Assembly: GCF_003862495.1 (NCBI RefSeq)
Contig: NZ_RRCH01000006.1
Coordinates: forward strand, 1-44,161
Length of the DNA stretch: 44,161 nucleotides
Direction: 5' to 3'
Source: Halocatena pleomorpha
GTDB taxonomy: Archaea > Halobacteriota > Halobacteria > Halobacteriales > Haloarculaceae
The first letter of the stretch is position 1. Every line of letters begins with the position of its first letter. The notes beneath the pieces were generated by a model. It saw only the letters and a list, made by a program, of their open reading frames with translations. It searched no databases and had not been told where the DNA came from. The position numbers and the translations under genes are program-made. Shown piece after piece: positions 25,994 through 35,659 of the stretch.

Positions 25994-27058
25994 TCACACG
26001 TTGCGGTCGATCACGAAGCGTGTGAACGCGGCGAGCTGGTCAACGATATCGGGATCGAGATCAAGTTGCTGTAGGCACGCACGCGCATCATTTGATAGCT
26101 GTCGTGCCTTTTCACGGGCGTAGTCAACGCTACCGGTTTCATAGAGGAGATCAACGACCGCCTCGATCTCCTCTGTGGTGTTCTCTTCGGCCCAAAGAAT
26201 CTCCTCCATACGCGCGACCTGTTGGGGCGAGGCGTTGTTCGCGGCATGGATGACCATCAGCGTCTTTTTCCCCTCACGGATGTCGTTTCCGGCGGCTTTG
26301 CCGAACGCTCCGCCATCTTCGTCGCTCGTCTCGATGTCGAGTATGTCGTCACCGATCTGGAACGCGACGCTCATCAGCTCAGCAAATTCCCCGACGGTTT
26401 GCTCGGTTGCGTCGTCCTGCCCCGTGACGATGGCAGCGAGCCGCGCGACGATGCGCCCGAGACAGCCGGTTTTGCACGCACACATCTCCAGATACTCCGC
26501 TTCCGTGATGTCAATGGTCTGCTTGTTGTGCCAGTAGATATCCATACCCTGCCCGAGATGCGTCCGATTGAGTTCGTGCATCAACATCTCGTAGGCGGAC
26601 AGCCTGCGCTCAGCAGAGAGATCAGCTGGGTTGTGGGTGAGAATCTTCAACGGGAAAAAGTACATAGCGTTTCCCGCGTTGAGTGCGACATCCTTCCCCG
26701 AAATGTGGTGCAAAGCGGGCTCGCCGCGCCGCATATCTGCCTCGTCTTCCACATCGTCGACGATGATCGTTCCGTTGTGGAGGATTTCTGGGATACATGC
26801 GTACTGCAGATATTCGTTGGGATCCTCACCGAATCCCTCGACCAACAGTAAAAATACGATAGCTCGCCACCGTTTCCCACCCCGATCAAGGAGGTTCCAA
26901 ACGGGATCAGACAGGGCACGCTGGATGCCGTTAGAATCATATTCGTAGCGTGCTGAACCGAAGAACTCCGAGAGATACTCCTCGTCGATGGTTCGTGGTA
27001 GCAAACGCTCGATCTCCCTGTCAACGACCGGCCGCCACTCTTCAAACACCTCCCGCAT
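25994..27058 (-). CDS. idsA: polyprenyl diphosphate synthase (GGPP type)
   Basis: Prenyltransferase that extends isopentenyl units for archaeal membrane lipids and carotenoids. The 354-residue product has the first aspartate-rich motif in VDDVEDEADMRRG and the second in QIGDDILDIE, with RWRA upstream binding IPP. Its N-terminal region (SVRYEYD-like SARYEYDSNGIQRALS) matches haloarchaeal IdsA homologues that begin MREVFEEWRP, so ATG 27058 is preferred to ATG 27091. Chain length (C15/C20) cannot be read. Note a single motif of DDxxD spacing. The initiator tRNA lies about 110 bases upstream. Confidence 0.93.
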   Translation of the reverse strand: MREVFEEWRPVVDREIERLLPRTIDEEYLSEFFGSARYEYDSNGIQRALSDPVWNLLDRGGKRWRAIVFLLLVEGFGEDPNEYLQYACIPEILHNGTIIVDDVEDEADMRRGEPALHHISGKDVALNAGNAMYFFPLKILTHNPADLSAERRLSAYEMLMHELNRTHLGQGMDIYWHNKQTIDITEAEYLEMCACKTGCLGRIVARLAAIVTGQDDATEQTVGEFAELMSVAFQIGDDILDIETSDEDGGAFGKAAGNDIREGKKTLMVIHAANNASPQQVARMEEILWAEENTTEEIEAVVDLLYETGSVDYAREKARQLSNDARACLQQLDLDPDIVDQLAAFTRFVIDRNV

Positions 27059-27165
27059 ACCCTGCCCCACTCCGTCCTCGTTCAAAAGCATCGTTATTTC
27101 TCTCCGCCAATGAGTGCAGCAGGACGTTCGGGACCGTGATGACAGAAACAACGAGACCAGAAATA

Positions 27166-27240
27166 TAGCGGGAGGTAGATTTGAACTACCGATCTCCGGG
27201 TTATGAGCCCGGCGGAATCTCCTGGCTATCCCATCCCGCT
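27166..27240 (-). tRNA. initiator tRNA-Met (CAT)
   Basis: Full cloverleaf on the minus strand. Acceptor AGCGGGA pairs with TCCCGCT and begins with the A1-U72 pair. The anticodon arm GGGCTCATAACCC has the three G-C pairs that mark initiator tRNAs. The T arm is CGGTAGTTCAAATCTACC-like. The discriminator is A, there is no intron and CCA is not encoded. Elongator tRNA-Met in haloarchaea carries an intron, which supports the initiator call. Confidence 0.96.
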
Positions 27241-27299
27241 ACTGTCTGTTACTTCGGACACGGTAGTAAGGGTTATGATTCGATCGCCGTCTGGTACAC

Positions 27300-29009
27300 C
27301 TACCCACTCCCCCGATAGGTGATCGGTTGATCGTTCAATAATAAAGAACGGTTCGATGTGGTGTTCGAGCCAGTGGTGTTCGAGCCAGTGGTGTTCGAGC
27401 CGTTAGGAACCGATGTGTCGGTATCGGCGTTGGTCAGTTCGAATACGGCCACACCAGGATTTTTATACTGAAGCGAATATCTCTCTGAGGCGTTCATCGA
27501 ATGGAACAGCCTTGGATTCGCGCTGTACTCATCCCCGTGGACAGTGTACACGTCACGGGGGATGTACACGTAGTCAGGATGGCGGTCTGAAAGGCCGAAC
27601 AGCACGTTGAGACAGTTGACGTTTGAGCAGGTGGCGATATCACGAAACAGTTCGTACTCAGTGTAGTAGCCCGACGTGGTTGTCCATTCTGCGCCCCACG
27701 GGCTGAGGATCACCGTCCGTTCGGAGTAGTAGGGCACCCACTCGGCGGCGTCACTGAGAACCACGAACGTCTCGTTCGGTCCTGTATCGTTTTTGATCCA
27801 CTCCACTGCTCGGAGATCGTCGTCGTCGACCGTCTGTGGCTGCGTCCGACTGTCGTCGTGAACGGTCGTCAGTTCACTGCCCGCAAACCCGATACCAGTG
27901 CCGACCGCGCCGATGACGAAGATGATCGCCAATCCGATCGAGATAAACTTCTTGTAGCCGGTCGGAACCGGAACTGACAGATTATTCACCGTAACTGATA
28001 TCGCTGGAACGATGACCTCGACGATGAGGAGAGCGCTCAGTATGGAGCCAGCCACGAAAGTGAACCGCTGTTTGCCGATGACGTAGCTGGCGAGCACCAT
28101 CCACGTCGGAAGGAAGTACCGTCTCCGAAACAGAGCGTACACCCCGCCCGCGAACGCGACGACGTAAAACGGTGTGACGATATCCATATCCCAGATCGGG
28201 TAGACGAACTGTGACGCAAGGCGGTCGGGACCGCCGAAGAGTCCAGTGTGTGTACCGCTTGCTGAGAGGTAGATGTCCAATCCGTGGGTGGTTACGACCT
28301 GAACCCACCACGGCGCGGTGAGCACGATTCCCCCGATAGCGACGACGGCACCCGCGAGCAGCCCACGCCACGTTCGATCGTAGAAAACGAACAATAGAAG
28401 ATAACTCCCGCCGAAAAACACCGTGTACACAGGATGGGTGAGCATCGTCAAGGAGAACAGCACCGTGCCGAACAGCACCCACCGTCGGTCACCGCTTTGG
28501 AACAGTTTCACCCCGACGTACATCCCGAGTAACGTGAACAACACGGCAACGGCTCGGACGATCCCTCCTGCCGAGATGTGCCACCGGAGCACTGGCGGCG
28601 TGACGGCGAAAAGCATGGTCCCAATACCGGCCGTCTGCGGCGAGCCGACCAGCTCTTTCGCAAGGTAGTAAAACGGAATCAGATACACGATCGCTATCGC
28701 ACCCGGGGCGTACAGTTCGAGCGCCACGGGATCAACACCCGTGACATCGGTGACGATAGCAATGAGATAGAACACCAGCGGTGGATACGCGAACGGGATC
28801 CCTCCTGTGAGGTAATAGGGGATCCGTTCGGGCAACGCGTACCCGTTCTGGATGATCTCCTCAACGAACTGTAGGTATAGACCACCCTCATACGCCGGAT
28901 GGGTGTGGGTCAGAAGATACGCGACGTACACGCCGCTGCCGACGAGCAACGCAGTAGCGAGCCAAAAACGATCATTGAATCGAGAACTAAGTATCATCCT
29001 ATCGCTCAT
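27300..29009 (-). CDS. GT-C-like polytopic membrane glycosyltransferase
   Basis: A 569-residue membrane protein with about twelve helices up to residue 400 and a soluble outside domain after it. The first long loop has acidic and aromatic residues (YEGGLYLQFVEEI) where GT-C enzymes bind lipid-linked sugar. The C-terminal domain ends with a G-S-N-T-T repeat full of N-glycosylation sequons. It sits 91 bases downstream of a GT2 glycosyltransferase on the same strand, so the two probably act on one surface glycan. Family assignment is by topology, and the reaction is inferred. Confidence 0.65.
   Translation of the reverse strand: MSDRMILSSRFNDRFWLATALLVGSGVYVAYLLTHTHPAYEGGLYLQFVEEIIQNGYALPERIPYYLTGGIPFAYPPLVFYLIAIVTDVTGVDPVALELYAPGAIAIVYLIPFYYLAKELVGSPQTAGIGTMLFAVTPPVLRWHISAGGIVRAVAVLFTLLGMYVGVKLFQSGDRRWVLFGTVLFSLTMLTHPVYTVFFGGSYLLLFVFYDRTWRGLLAGAVVAIGGIVLTAPWWVQVVTTHGLDIYLSASGTHTGLFGGPDRLASQFVYPIWDMDIVTPFYVVAFAGGVYALFRRRYFLPTWMVLASYVIGKQRFTFVAGSILSALLIVEVIVPAISVTVNNLSVPVPTGYKKFISIGLAIIFVIGAVGTGIGFAGSELTTVHDDSRTQPQTVDDDDLRAVEWIKNDTGPNETFVVLSDAAEWVPYYSERTVILSPWGAEWTTTSGYYTEYELFRDIATCSNVNCLNVLFGLSDRHPDYVYIPRDVYTVHGDEYSANPRLFHSMNASERYSLQYKNPGVAVFELTNADTDTSVPNGSNTTGSNTTGSNTTSNRSLLLNDQPITYRGSG
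27358..27402. repeat. three 15-bp tandem repeats in glycosyltransferase gene
   Basis: Units starting GTGGTGTTCGAGCCA at 27358, 27373 and 27388 (the last ends G) encode three G-S-N-T-T repeats at the C-terminus of the membrane glycosyltransferase. Exact 15-bp units keep the frame. Confidence 0.9.
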
Positions 29010-29099
29010 ATGAGACCTTCGCTTCCGATTGCGTTCACGGTCACTTTCTCGTTTCGATTCGCTGTGACGTTCTCTCCCAAGCGACGAACGCAGGAGAGC

Positions 29100-30467
29100 T
29101 CACCGGGGATGACTCTGACTTTGGTCCGACCGCGAGGTAGTCACGTAGATGCTGTCTTTGTCGAGAATGAACTCGTCAATGAATGCGGCCACGAACACGG
29201 CGGACTGGAACACGAGATACGGCCAAAGAGTGAACGCAGCGATGTATTCGGAAAGGTGGTGCGACTCTCCATCCCGCCAATCCTGTAAGAAGATGATATA
29301 CGATACGATGATGGGAGCGATCGATATGAACGTCCATATAGCCCAGCCATTGGGAATGAGCGTCGTCGTCGAAACGCCGGACAGTCCATTGAACAACGGC
29401 ATTGGGAACACAAGAATGAACAACACAGGAAGAATCGCGTAAACGAAGGTGTACACGGCGTCGATCTTCTTCCGGGTTGAGACCGCCCGCTCCTGGGGCA
29501 AAAGCGGGAGATACCGAACTGCTACCTGCATCCAGCCCCGCGCCCACCGTTTGCGCTGATTCCACCACGCAGACAGCGTCGCAGGGTTCTCTTCGTAGGT
29601 GATCACCTGCGGATCGACGTGCAGTTCCTTGCCGAACTGATGGATCTTCGAAGACATATCGATGTCCTCAACGAGAATCTCCTCATCGAACTCACCGAGT
29701 TCGTCGAACACCTCCGCACGGAAGAACGCCTGTCCCCCACCGAAGATGGTGAATCCGTCCACTACCTCCCGAGCGAACAGATCGGCCTTCTCAGCGATGT
29801 GGCGCTCAACAGTTGCGTGGAGCGCCAACAACGAGTCTGTCGGATTGTGTCCGTAACATCGCCCTTTCACACACCAGGTGTCGTCGTCCGCGAGGAACCA
29901 CGCTACTGCGCGCCGGATTGCGTTGGGTTTGAACTGGTGGTCGGCGTCAATACTGGCAATGATGTCTCCAGTGGCGTGTTTCAGAGCGTAGTTCGTTGCC
30001 TTAGCCTTTCCACCACCCGGCTCATCGCGCTCAACAGCTACGAATCGGGGATCGTCGTCGGCAGCTTGCTGGGCGATTTCGGCGGTTCGGTCCGTCGAGC
30101 CCGCTTCATAGCAGAGCACCACCTCCAACTTCTCTTCTGGGTAGTCCACCTGCTTGCACGCCTCAACCGTCCCCGGCAACACCGGTTCTTCGTTGTAGGC
30201 TGGTATCACCACTGATACAGTGGGTAACGCTGCGTCGTCGTTGATTTCCGGCGGATCCGCTCTCGAAAACGCGAGCACTGCAGACAGAAGCGTTCGTCCA
30301 ACGAGTCCGATCAATCCAACCAGCAACACCGTATTGAGTACGCTACCGTATCCCTCAACGTACGGAATCGGGAGCAAGATGCCGACAACGAGTAGCCCCG
30401 TTATCGTCGCATACGTCGTCATTTTTTTGAGAGATAACGACGTCTCTTCGACCGTCTTGACTTCCAT
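29100..30467 (-). CDS. processive family 2 glycosyltransferase
   Basis: A 455-residue membrane GT2 enzyme. Two N-terminal helices (about 18-35 and 38-58) precede the cytosolic catalytic domain: VSVVIPAYNEEPVL, the UDP-binding Asp in SIDADHQF, the EDIDMSSKIHQF acidic motif, and QRKRWARGWMQ, the (Q/R)xxRW motif of chain-extending synthases. Four further helices follow. It resembles cellulose/hyaluronan-synthase-like proteins, which build a polysaccharide and pass it through the membrane. The sugar is unknown. The downstream GT-C-like gene suggests a shared surface-glycan role. Confidence 0.9.
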   Translation of the reverse strand: MEVKTVEETSLSLKKMTTYATITGLLVVGILLPIPYVEGYGSVLNTVLLVGLIGLVGRTLLSAVLAFSRADPPEINDDAALPTVSVVIPAYNEEPVLPGTVEACKQVDYPEEKLEVVLCYEAGSTDRTAEIAQQAADDDPRFVAVERDEPGGGKAKATNYALKHATGDIIASIDADHQFKPNAIRRAVAWFLADDDTWCVKGRCYGHNPTDSLLALHATVERHIAEKADLFAREVVDGFTIFGGGQAFFRAEVFDELGEFDEEILVEDIDMSSKIHQFGKELHVDPQVITYEENPATLSAWWNQRKRWARGWMQVAVRYLPLLPQERAVSTRKKIDAVYTFVYAILPVLFILVFPMPLFNGLSGVSTTTLIPNGWAIWTFISIAPIIVSYIIFLQDWRDGESHHLSEYIAAFTLWPYLVFQSAVFVAAFIDEFILDKDSIYVTTSRSDQSQSHPR

Positions 30468-30750
30468 AGGAAAGAAAGCAACCGCTTACCTAATAAATCA
30501 GTGAAATCGTTCCGGTTCGTTGCATGCTCGAAGCGTCGTTGCAGACCGTTTCGTCACCTCGTATAAGTTTTCTAAGATAAGAATGTCCGCATCGGCGTAC
30601 ATCCACAGACGCCAAGGTACCACGGATAACCACCTATTAATGCGATTACGGTGTCGATAAACACCGACGAATATGATCTAGTACTGATATTATACAGAGA
30701 TGTGTGAATGATCGTGACGATACCGCCCAAGAAATATCAAAAATTATATA

Positions 30751-30996
30751 TTAGCTGTGAACGACAACCGTTTCGGAATCAGTGTGGTCAGTCTCTAAGT
30801 ACATTGGAATGTACTCACGACGCTCGTAGGTTTCACGCTCGTCCTCCGTTCCAACCGTACACCACAACTGAACCCGTTCGGGACCGTGCCAGTCGCCTTG
30901 TCGTTTCACCGAAAAACAGACGACCTCCTCCTCGTCGTACTCGATGACTGCGTCTTTTCGGATGCCGGGATCCCCATCGATGATGAGATGCTTCAT
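30751..30996 (-). CDS. HAH_0734-family small protein
   Basis: An 81-residue acidic protein. It starts MKHLIIDGDPGIRKDAV and has the conserved CFSVKRQGDWHGPERVQLWC stretch of a small haloarchaeal family that I recall as HAH_0734. Strands alternate with polar turns; no catalytic motif is apparent. Role unknown. About 280 bases upstream on this side and 130 downstream hold no further gene. Confidence 0.85.
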   Translation of the reverse strand: MKHLIIDGDPGIRKDAVIEYDEEEVVCFSVKRQGDWHGPERVQLWCTVGTEDERETYERREYIPMYLETDHTDSETVVVHS

Positions 30997-31123
30997 GTTC
31001 GTTCTCGATCCAGCGTCGGATTAAACTTTACCAAGGAGAATTCCGGTATTCCACGCAGACTGAATACGACGGCCGCCCGCCACAGCACCGTGTTGATGGA
31101 GAAATCCGCCAACAAGAGGCGTT

Positions 31124-31378
31124 TCACTCCGTTCTGAGGCTGTATACACGTTTTCTGGCGTCGGTAAAGGAAAACCGTGAGTGGACGAGACCGATCTCAT
31201 CCAGTTGCGAGACCGCATATCGAACCGTCCGCGTCGGCAACAGCGTCTCTTCAGCGAGTTCCTGCTGAGTGAGCGGTCCGTCGTATTCGAGTACCTTCGC
31301 TACCAACTTCGCACTCGGTGGACAGTCCTGCAGCGTCCCTCCACCGATCTCTTCGTCTCGATCCTCTGTGGCGCTCAT
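31124..31378 (-). CDS. winged-helix transcriptional regulator
   Basis: An 84-residue protein whose central part (SAKLVAKVLEYDGPLTQQ, then ELAEETLLPTRTVRYAVSQL) is a helix-turn-helix with a wing (EIGLVHSRFSFTDARKRVYSL). This matches small haloarchaeal MarR/TrmB-type one-domain regulators. A DNA-binding role is likely; targets unknown. Transcribed away from pan with a 263-base gap that holds both promoters. Confidence 0.85.
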   Translation of the reverse strand: MSATEDRDEEIGGGTLQDCPPSAKLVAKVLEYDGPLTQQELAEETLLPTRTVRYAVSQLDEIGLVHSRFSFTDARKRVYSLRTE

Positions 31379-31603
31379 ACCGTCAGTTAATAATGCAACT
31401 ATGTAATATTTTCCATTTCAAAATTACCAATAGTAATCTGGAAATGGACATTCGTTATCAAGAGCGAGAGTCAACGAGGATGTCGCCTCACTGTCGTTCG
31501 ATGCTCTCAGTCTGATATTAGAGCGCTGAAGGACACCTCTGGAAGACCGTCGTGACTGTGTTCAGGTGCTCCTCGATACTGACCAAATACGGTGTAGACG
31601 ACC

Positions 31604-31618
31604 CGAAACCTCTTATGA
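31604..31618 (+). promoter_or_regulatory. BRE/TATA candidate for pan
   Basis: CGAAACCTCTTATGA, a purine-rich BRE-like stretch followed by a TATA-like core, ends 24 bases before the pan ATG, the right distance for a leaderless transcript. Confidence 0.4.
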
Positions 31619-31641
31619 GAACGACCGCTACTCCTGTGTAG

Positions 31642-32856
31642 ATGACCGACATCGTTGACGACGTCGAGTGGCCTTACGAACCCGACGCGTCACAACAAGA
31701 AAAGATCGAGTCACTTCAAGAACGGCTCGAAATACTTGAAGGGCAAAACGAGGAGATGCGGGACGAACTCCTCGACGCAAACGCTAAGAAAAACAAATAC
31801 CAGCAGAAGCTGGAGCGGCTGACGCACGAGAACAAGAAGCTCAAACAGTCGCCGCTGTTCATAGCGACGGTACAGGAGATCTCCGAGGACGGTGTCGTGA
31901 TCAAACAGCACGGCAACAATCAGGAGGCGCTCACTGAGGTTACGCAGGAGATGCGCGAACAGCTCGAACCTGATGACCGCGTCGCGGTGAACAATTCCCT
32001 ATCGATCGTTCGTGTGCTCGACGCTGAGACCGACGTTCGCGCGCGGGTAATGCAAGTAAACCACGAGCCAGAGGTGGCGTATGAAGATATCGGTGGTATC
32101 GGTGAACAGATCGAGGAAGTCCGTGAGACTGTCGAGTTGCCGTTGACCAGTCCGGACCGGTTCGACGCGGTGGGGATCGAGCCGCCGTCGGGGGTGTTGT
32201 TGCACGGTCCACCAGGAACAGGTAAGACGATGCTAGCCAAAGCGGTCGCCAACCAGACCGAAGCGACGTTCATCAAGATGGCTGGCTCGGAGCTCGTCCA
32301 CAAGTTCATCGGTGAGGGCGCGAAGCTCGTCCGGGATCTGTTCGAACTCGCTCGCCAGCATGAGCCAGCAGTGTTGTTCATCGACGAGATCGACGCGATC
32401 GCCGCAAAGCGCACCGATTCGAAAACCTCCGGGGACGCTGAAGTCCAGCGCACCATGATGCAGTTGCTCTCGGAGATGGACGGCTTCGACGACCGTGGTG
32501 AAATCAGCATTATCGCCGCCACCAACCGCTTTGACATGCTTGATCGCGCCATCCTCCGTCCCGGACGGTTCGACCGCCTCATCGAAGTCCCGAAACCGGA
32601 TCACGAGGGCCGAGAGATGATCTTCCGCATCCACACCCGTTCGATGAACGTTGCGGACGACGTGGATTTCGAAGCGTTAGCCGACGACACCGGAAACGCC
32701 AGCGGTGCGGACATCAAAGCGATCTGTACCGAAGCAGGGATGTTCGCAATCCGCGACGACCGGAAAACGGTCTCCCGTGCGGATTTCGAGAACGCGTGGG
32801 AGAAGATCAACGACGAGGAAAACGGCGGTAACGAGATCAGCCAGACGTTCGCCTGA
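31642..32856 (+). CDS. pan: proteasome-activating nucleotidase PAN
   Basis: Hexameric AAA+ ATPase that unfolds proteins for the 20S proteasome. The 404 residues comprise an N-terminal coiled coil (about 15-60), an OB-like domain (70-140) and one AAA+ module: Walker A GPPGTGKTML, pore loop KFIGEG, Walker B LFIDEIDAI, sensor ATNRFD and arginine-finger region AILRPGRFDR. The C-terminus ends QTFA, where PAN proteins usually end with hydrophobic-Tyr-X to dock into the proteasome; here Phe takes the place of Tyr. No proteasome gene is beside it. Confidence 0.96.
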   Translation: MTDIVDDVEWPYEPDASQQEKIESLQERLEILEGQNEEMRDELLDANAKKNKYQQKLERLTHENKKLKQSPLFIATVQEISEDGVVIKQHGNNQEALTEVTQEMREQLEPDDRVAVNNSLSIVRVLDAETDVRARVMQVNHEPEVAYEDIGGIGEQIEEVRETVELPLTSPDRFDAVGIEPPSGVLLHGPPGTGKTMLAKAVANQTEATFIKMAGSELVHKFIGEGAKLVRDLFELARQHEPAVLFIDEIDAIAAKRTDSKTSGDAEVQRTMMQLLSEMDGFDDRGEISIIAATNRFDMLDRAILRPGRFDRLIEVPKPDHEGREMIFRIHTRSMNVADDVDFEALADDTGNASGADIKAICTEAGMFAIRDDRKTVSRADFENAWEKINDEENGGNEISQTFA

Positions 32857-32928
32857 TCGTTTTTGATTCCGATCGCGTGATAGGTGTCGTATCGACGTTC
32901 ATTTGAACGCGTGTTCCGTAGCCGCTGT

Positions 32929-33354
32929 ATGGACGATCAACCGGGATTGAGCGATCAGTACCGGATGTCGAGTCCGTGGCCGGTTTTCGTCGCGCTTGGA
33001 CTCGTCCTTTCGGAACTCGGGGTGCTGTTCGGGATCATTCCGCTGTCCGTTGGGGGATTGCTGTTGTTCGCGGGATCGACTGCAGGCATTCTCACCGAAT
33101 CCGGCTACACCTCCGATCTGTGGCGGGTCATGGGTGGCATCGGTGCGGTGCTGGTCGTGCTCGGTGCGATACTCACCGGGACGCAACTTGGGCTATCCGC
33201 GCCTAGTGCGATCGTATCGGAGTTGATCGCCGCGTTCGGTGGGCAGCCGAACGGAATCATCATCCGAGGAGTGTCGATCGTCGCTGCAGGCGTGATTACA
33301 ATCGGTGTGGGTGCTATCGCGCCGTTCGTACAGTCGGATATAGAGACACCGTAG
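32929..33354 (+). CDS. four-helix membrane protein of oxidase cluster (DUF7541-like)
   Basis: A 141-residue membrane protein. A polar start (MDDQPGLSDQYRM) is followed by four hydrophobic helices with short loops. It belongs to a haloarchaeal family, recalled as DUF7541, usually found next to terminal oxidase genes. It precedes a two-helix protein and oxidase subunit I on the same strand. The ATG at 32929 gives the normal N-terminus; the open frame upstream is not protein-like. Assembly or stability role is inferred from place only. Confidence 0.8.
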   Translation: MDDQPGLSDQYRMSSPWPVFVALGLVLSELGVLFGIIPLSVGGLLLFAGSTAGILTESGYTSDLWRVMGGIGAVLVVLGAILTGTQLGLSAPSAIVSELIAAFGGQPNGIIIRGVSIVAAGVITIGVGAIAPFVQSDIETP

Positions 33355-33398
33355 CGAAAAATCGACACTCTATTTACCCATCCACCCGGAAGCCCGAT

Positions 33399-33635
33399 AT
33401 GGCATCGAGCGTTTTCGACCGTGAAGCACTACTCGATCTCACGGTCAACATCATCCCGCTAGGTATCCTCTTGTTTTTCATCGCGGTGTTCGCCATCCTA
33501 CCGGGATTCGGGTACGATCCGTTCGTAACAACAATCCAGATGAGTTTGTTAGTGATCCCGTTCATCGGACTGGCAGCCCTCACGTACGTCTCCGGGAAGG
33601 CGATCACACAAGCAGAACGAGAGCTCGAAGAGTGA
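33399..33635 (+). CDS. two-helix membrane protein of oxidase cluster (DUF6684-like)
   Basis: A 78-residue protein with two helices: residues about 15-37 (VNIIPLGILLFFIAVFAIL) and about 46-68. It ends in a charged tail (AERELEE). Recalled as a DUF6684 member, a family seen beside haloarchaeal oxidase genes. It lies 44 bases after the DUF7541-like gene and 135 bases before the oxidase subunit I. Function unknown, probably oxidase assembly or accessory. Confidence 0.8.
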   Translation: MASSVFDREALLDLTVNIIPLGILLFFIAVFAILPGFGYDPFVTTIQMSLLVIPFIGLAALTYVSGKAITQAERELEE

Positions 33636-33770
33636 CCGTCGCGGGTGTCCAAGACACAACGAACTGGATCGAATGGGCAGCGTGAGAGGGTCGTAGCGAA
33701 CGAGTGTGGCAGGAAGCGCCCCGTGATAGTTCCATAACCTTTCTAATCACCCGGTGCCGATAGGTCGTAT

Positions 33771-35566
33771 ATGGACCTATCAGCACAGCTCGCGCTGACT
33801 GTTTTGATGGGGTTATTTCTCGCTGCTGTAGCGATGGCCCTGTCGCGCATAGAGGACTGGCGGTCGTACACGCCGCTTGCGGGCGGGGGAGCCGCAGTAG
33901 GCGGGGAGACGGGATACGTCTCCAAAGAGAAACCCGCCGGACTCACGCGTTGGTTGACATCAGTCGATCACAAAGACATCGGGATACTGTATGGTGTGTT
34001 CGCAGTCATCTCCTTCGGGTGGGGTGGCCTCGCCGTCCTGTTGATGCGAGCGGAGCTTATGACGCCCGCGATGGATGTGCTCGCCGGACTCGGTGGTGAG
34101 AACTTCTACAACGGGCTGATGACCAGTCACGGCATCACCATGCTGTTTCTGTTCGGGACGCCGGTGATCGCGGCGCTCGGAAACTACTTCATTCCGTTGC
34201 TCATCGGAGCCGACGACATGGCGTTTCCCCGGATCAACGCGATCGCCTTTTGGCTGCTGCCGCCGTCTGCCCTCCTCATCTGGGCGGGCTTCTTCCTCGA
34301 TCCGATGACGGGCGGGGCCATTCAGGCGTCCCAGACGAGCTGGACGATGTACCCACCGCTTTCGGCCGCACAAGCCAACCCGGGTGTAGATCTGTTCTTG
34401 TTGGGACTGCACCTTTCGGGTATTTCGACCACGATGGGCGCGGTCAACTTCATCGCAACCATCTTCACTGAACGCGCTGAGGACGTGAACTGGGCCAACC
34501 TCGACATCTTCTCGTGGACGATGCTCACCCAGTCGGGACTGATCCTGTTTTCATTCCCGCTGTTGGGGAGCGCGCTGATCATGTTGTTGTTGGACCGCAA
34601 CTTCGGGACGACCTTCTTCGCCGTCGAGGGCGGGGGACCGTTGCTGTGGCAACACCTGTTTTGGTTCTTCGGCCACCCCGAAGTGTACATCCTCGTCTTG
34701 CCGCCGATGGGGGTAGTGAGCCTCATCCTCCCGAAGTTCTCGGGGCGGAAGCTGTTCGGTTTCAAGTTCGTCGTCTACTCGACGCTTGCCATCGGTGTGC
34801 TTTCCTTCGGCGTGTGGGCACACCACATGTTCGCGACGGGATCGATCCCCGCATCCGGCTGAGTTTCATGGCGGTGTCAATGGCGATCGCCATTCCGAGT
34901 GCGGTCAAGACGTTCAACTGGATCACCACGATGTGGAACGGTGATATCCGGTTGACGGCACCGATGCTGTTCTGTATCGGCTTCGTCTCGAACTTCATCA
35001 TCGGTGGCGTGACTGGGGTGTTCCTCGCGTCCATTCCGGTCGACCTCATCTTACACGACACGTACTACGTGGTCGGTCACTTCCACTACATCGTCATGGG
35101 CGCGATCGCTTTCTCCGGCTTTGCGGCCATGTACTACTGGTATCCGATCTTCACGGGTCGCATGTACCAGCGGACGCTCGCTCGATGGCACTTCTGGCTG
35201 TGGATGCTCGGTTCCAACATCACCTTCTTCGCGATGTTGCTGTTGGGCTATGAGGGTATGCCGCGCCGGTACGCGACGTACACACTTTCCGGAGGCGGTC
35301 CGTTCTCGGTGATCATCCAGAACCTCCACGTGATCGCCACCGTTGGCGCATTCCTCATGGCTGTCGGAACGGTCATTTGGCTGTGGAACTTCGTTGTCTC
35401 GTGGTACGAAGGGCCAAAGGCGGGCGAAGATCCGTGGGATCTCCGTGAATACGGCATGGAAGCCCGTGAATTCGAATGGCACGCCAACCGGATCAAAACG
35501 ACCGTCACTGATGGCGGTGAGGAGGAACTCCGGACCGACGGCGGAACTGAGTCTTCCGAAGAGTAA
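33771..35566 (+). pseudogene. coxA: haem-copper oxidase subunit I, frameshifted
   Basis: Catalytic subunit of an aa3-type cytochrome/quinol oxidase that reduces oxygen and pumps protons. Haem and copper ligands are all present: His in MTSHGITMLF, HPEVYIL (Cu-B His and cross-linked Tyr), WAHHMF, and HFHY in GHFHYIVMG. At 34840/34841 the frame breaks: ...FATG reads into SIPASG-stop, while the next frame continues ..GIDPRIRLSFMAVS, the expected sequence. One base added after ACGGG restores one frame of about 598 residues. Either a sequencing error or a recent mutation; the rest is intact. No subunit II is adjacent. Confidence 0.93.
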
Positions 35567-35659
35567 TCCGGCTTCCAGAACCGACTGATTTTCCTCGTGA
35601 ATGAGAGCGAGCTTTCGAAACTCGAACGGATGAGACGCACGTCTCTCCGAGCGGATAGC

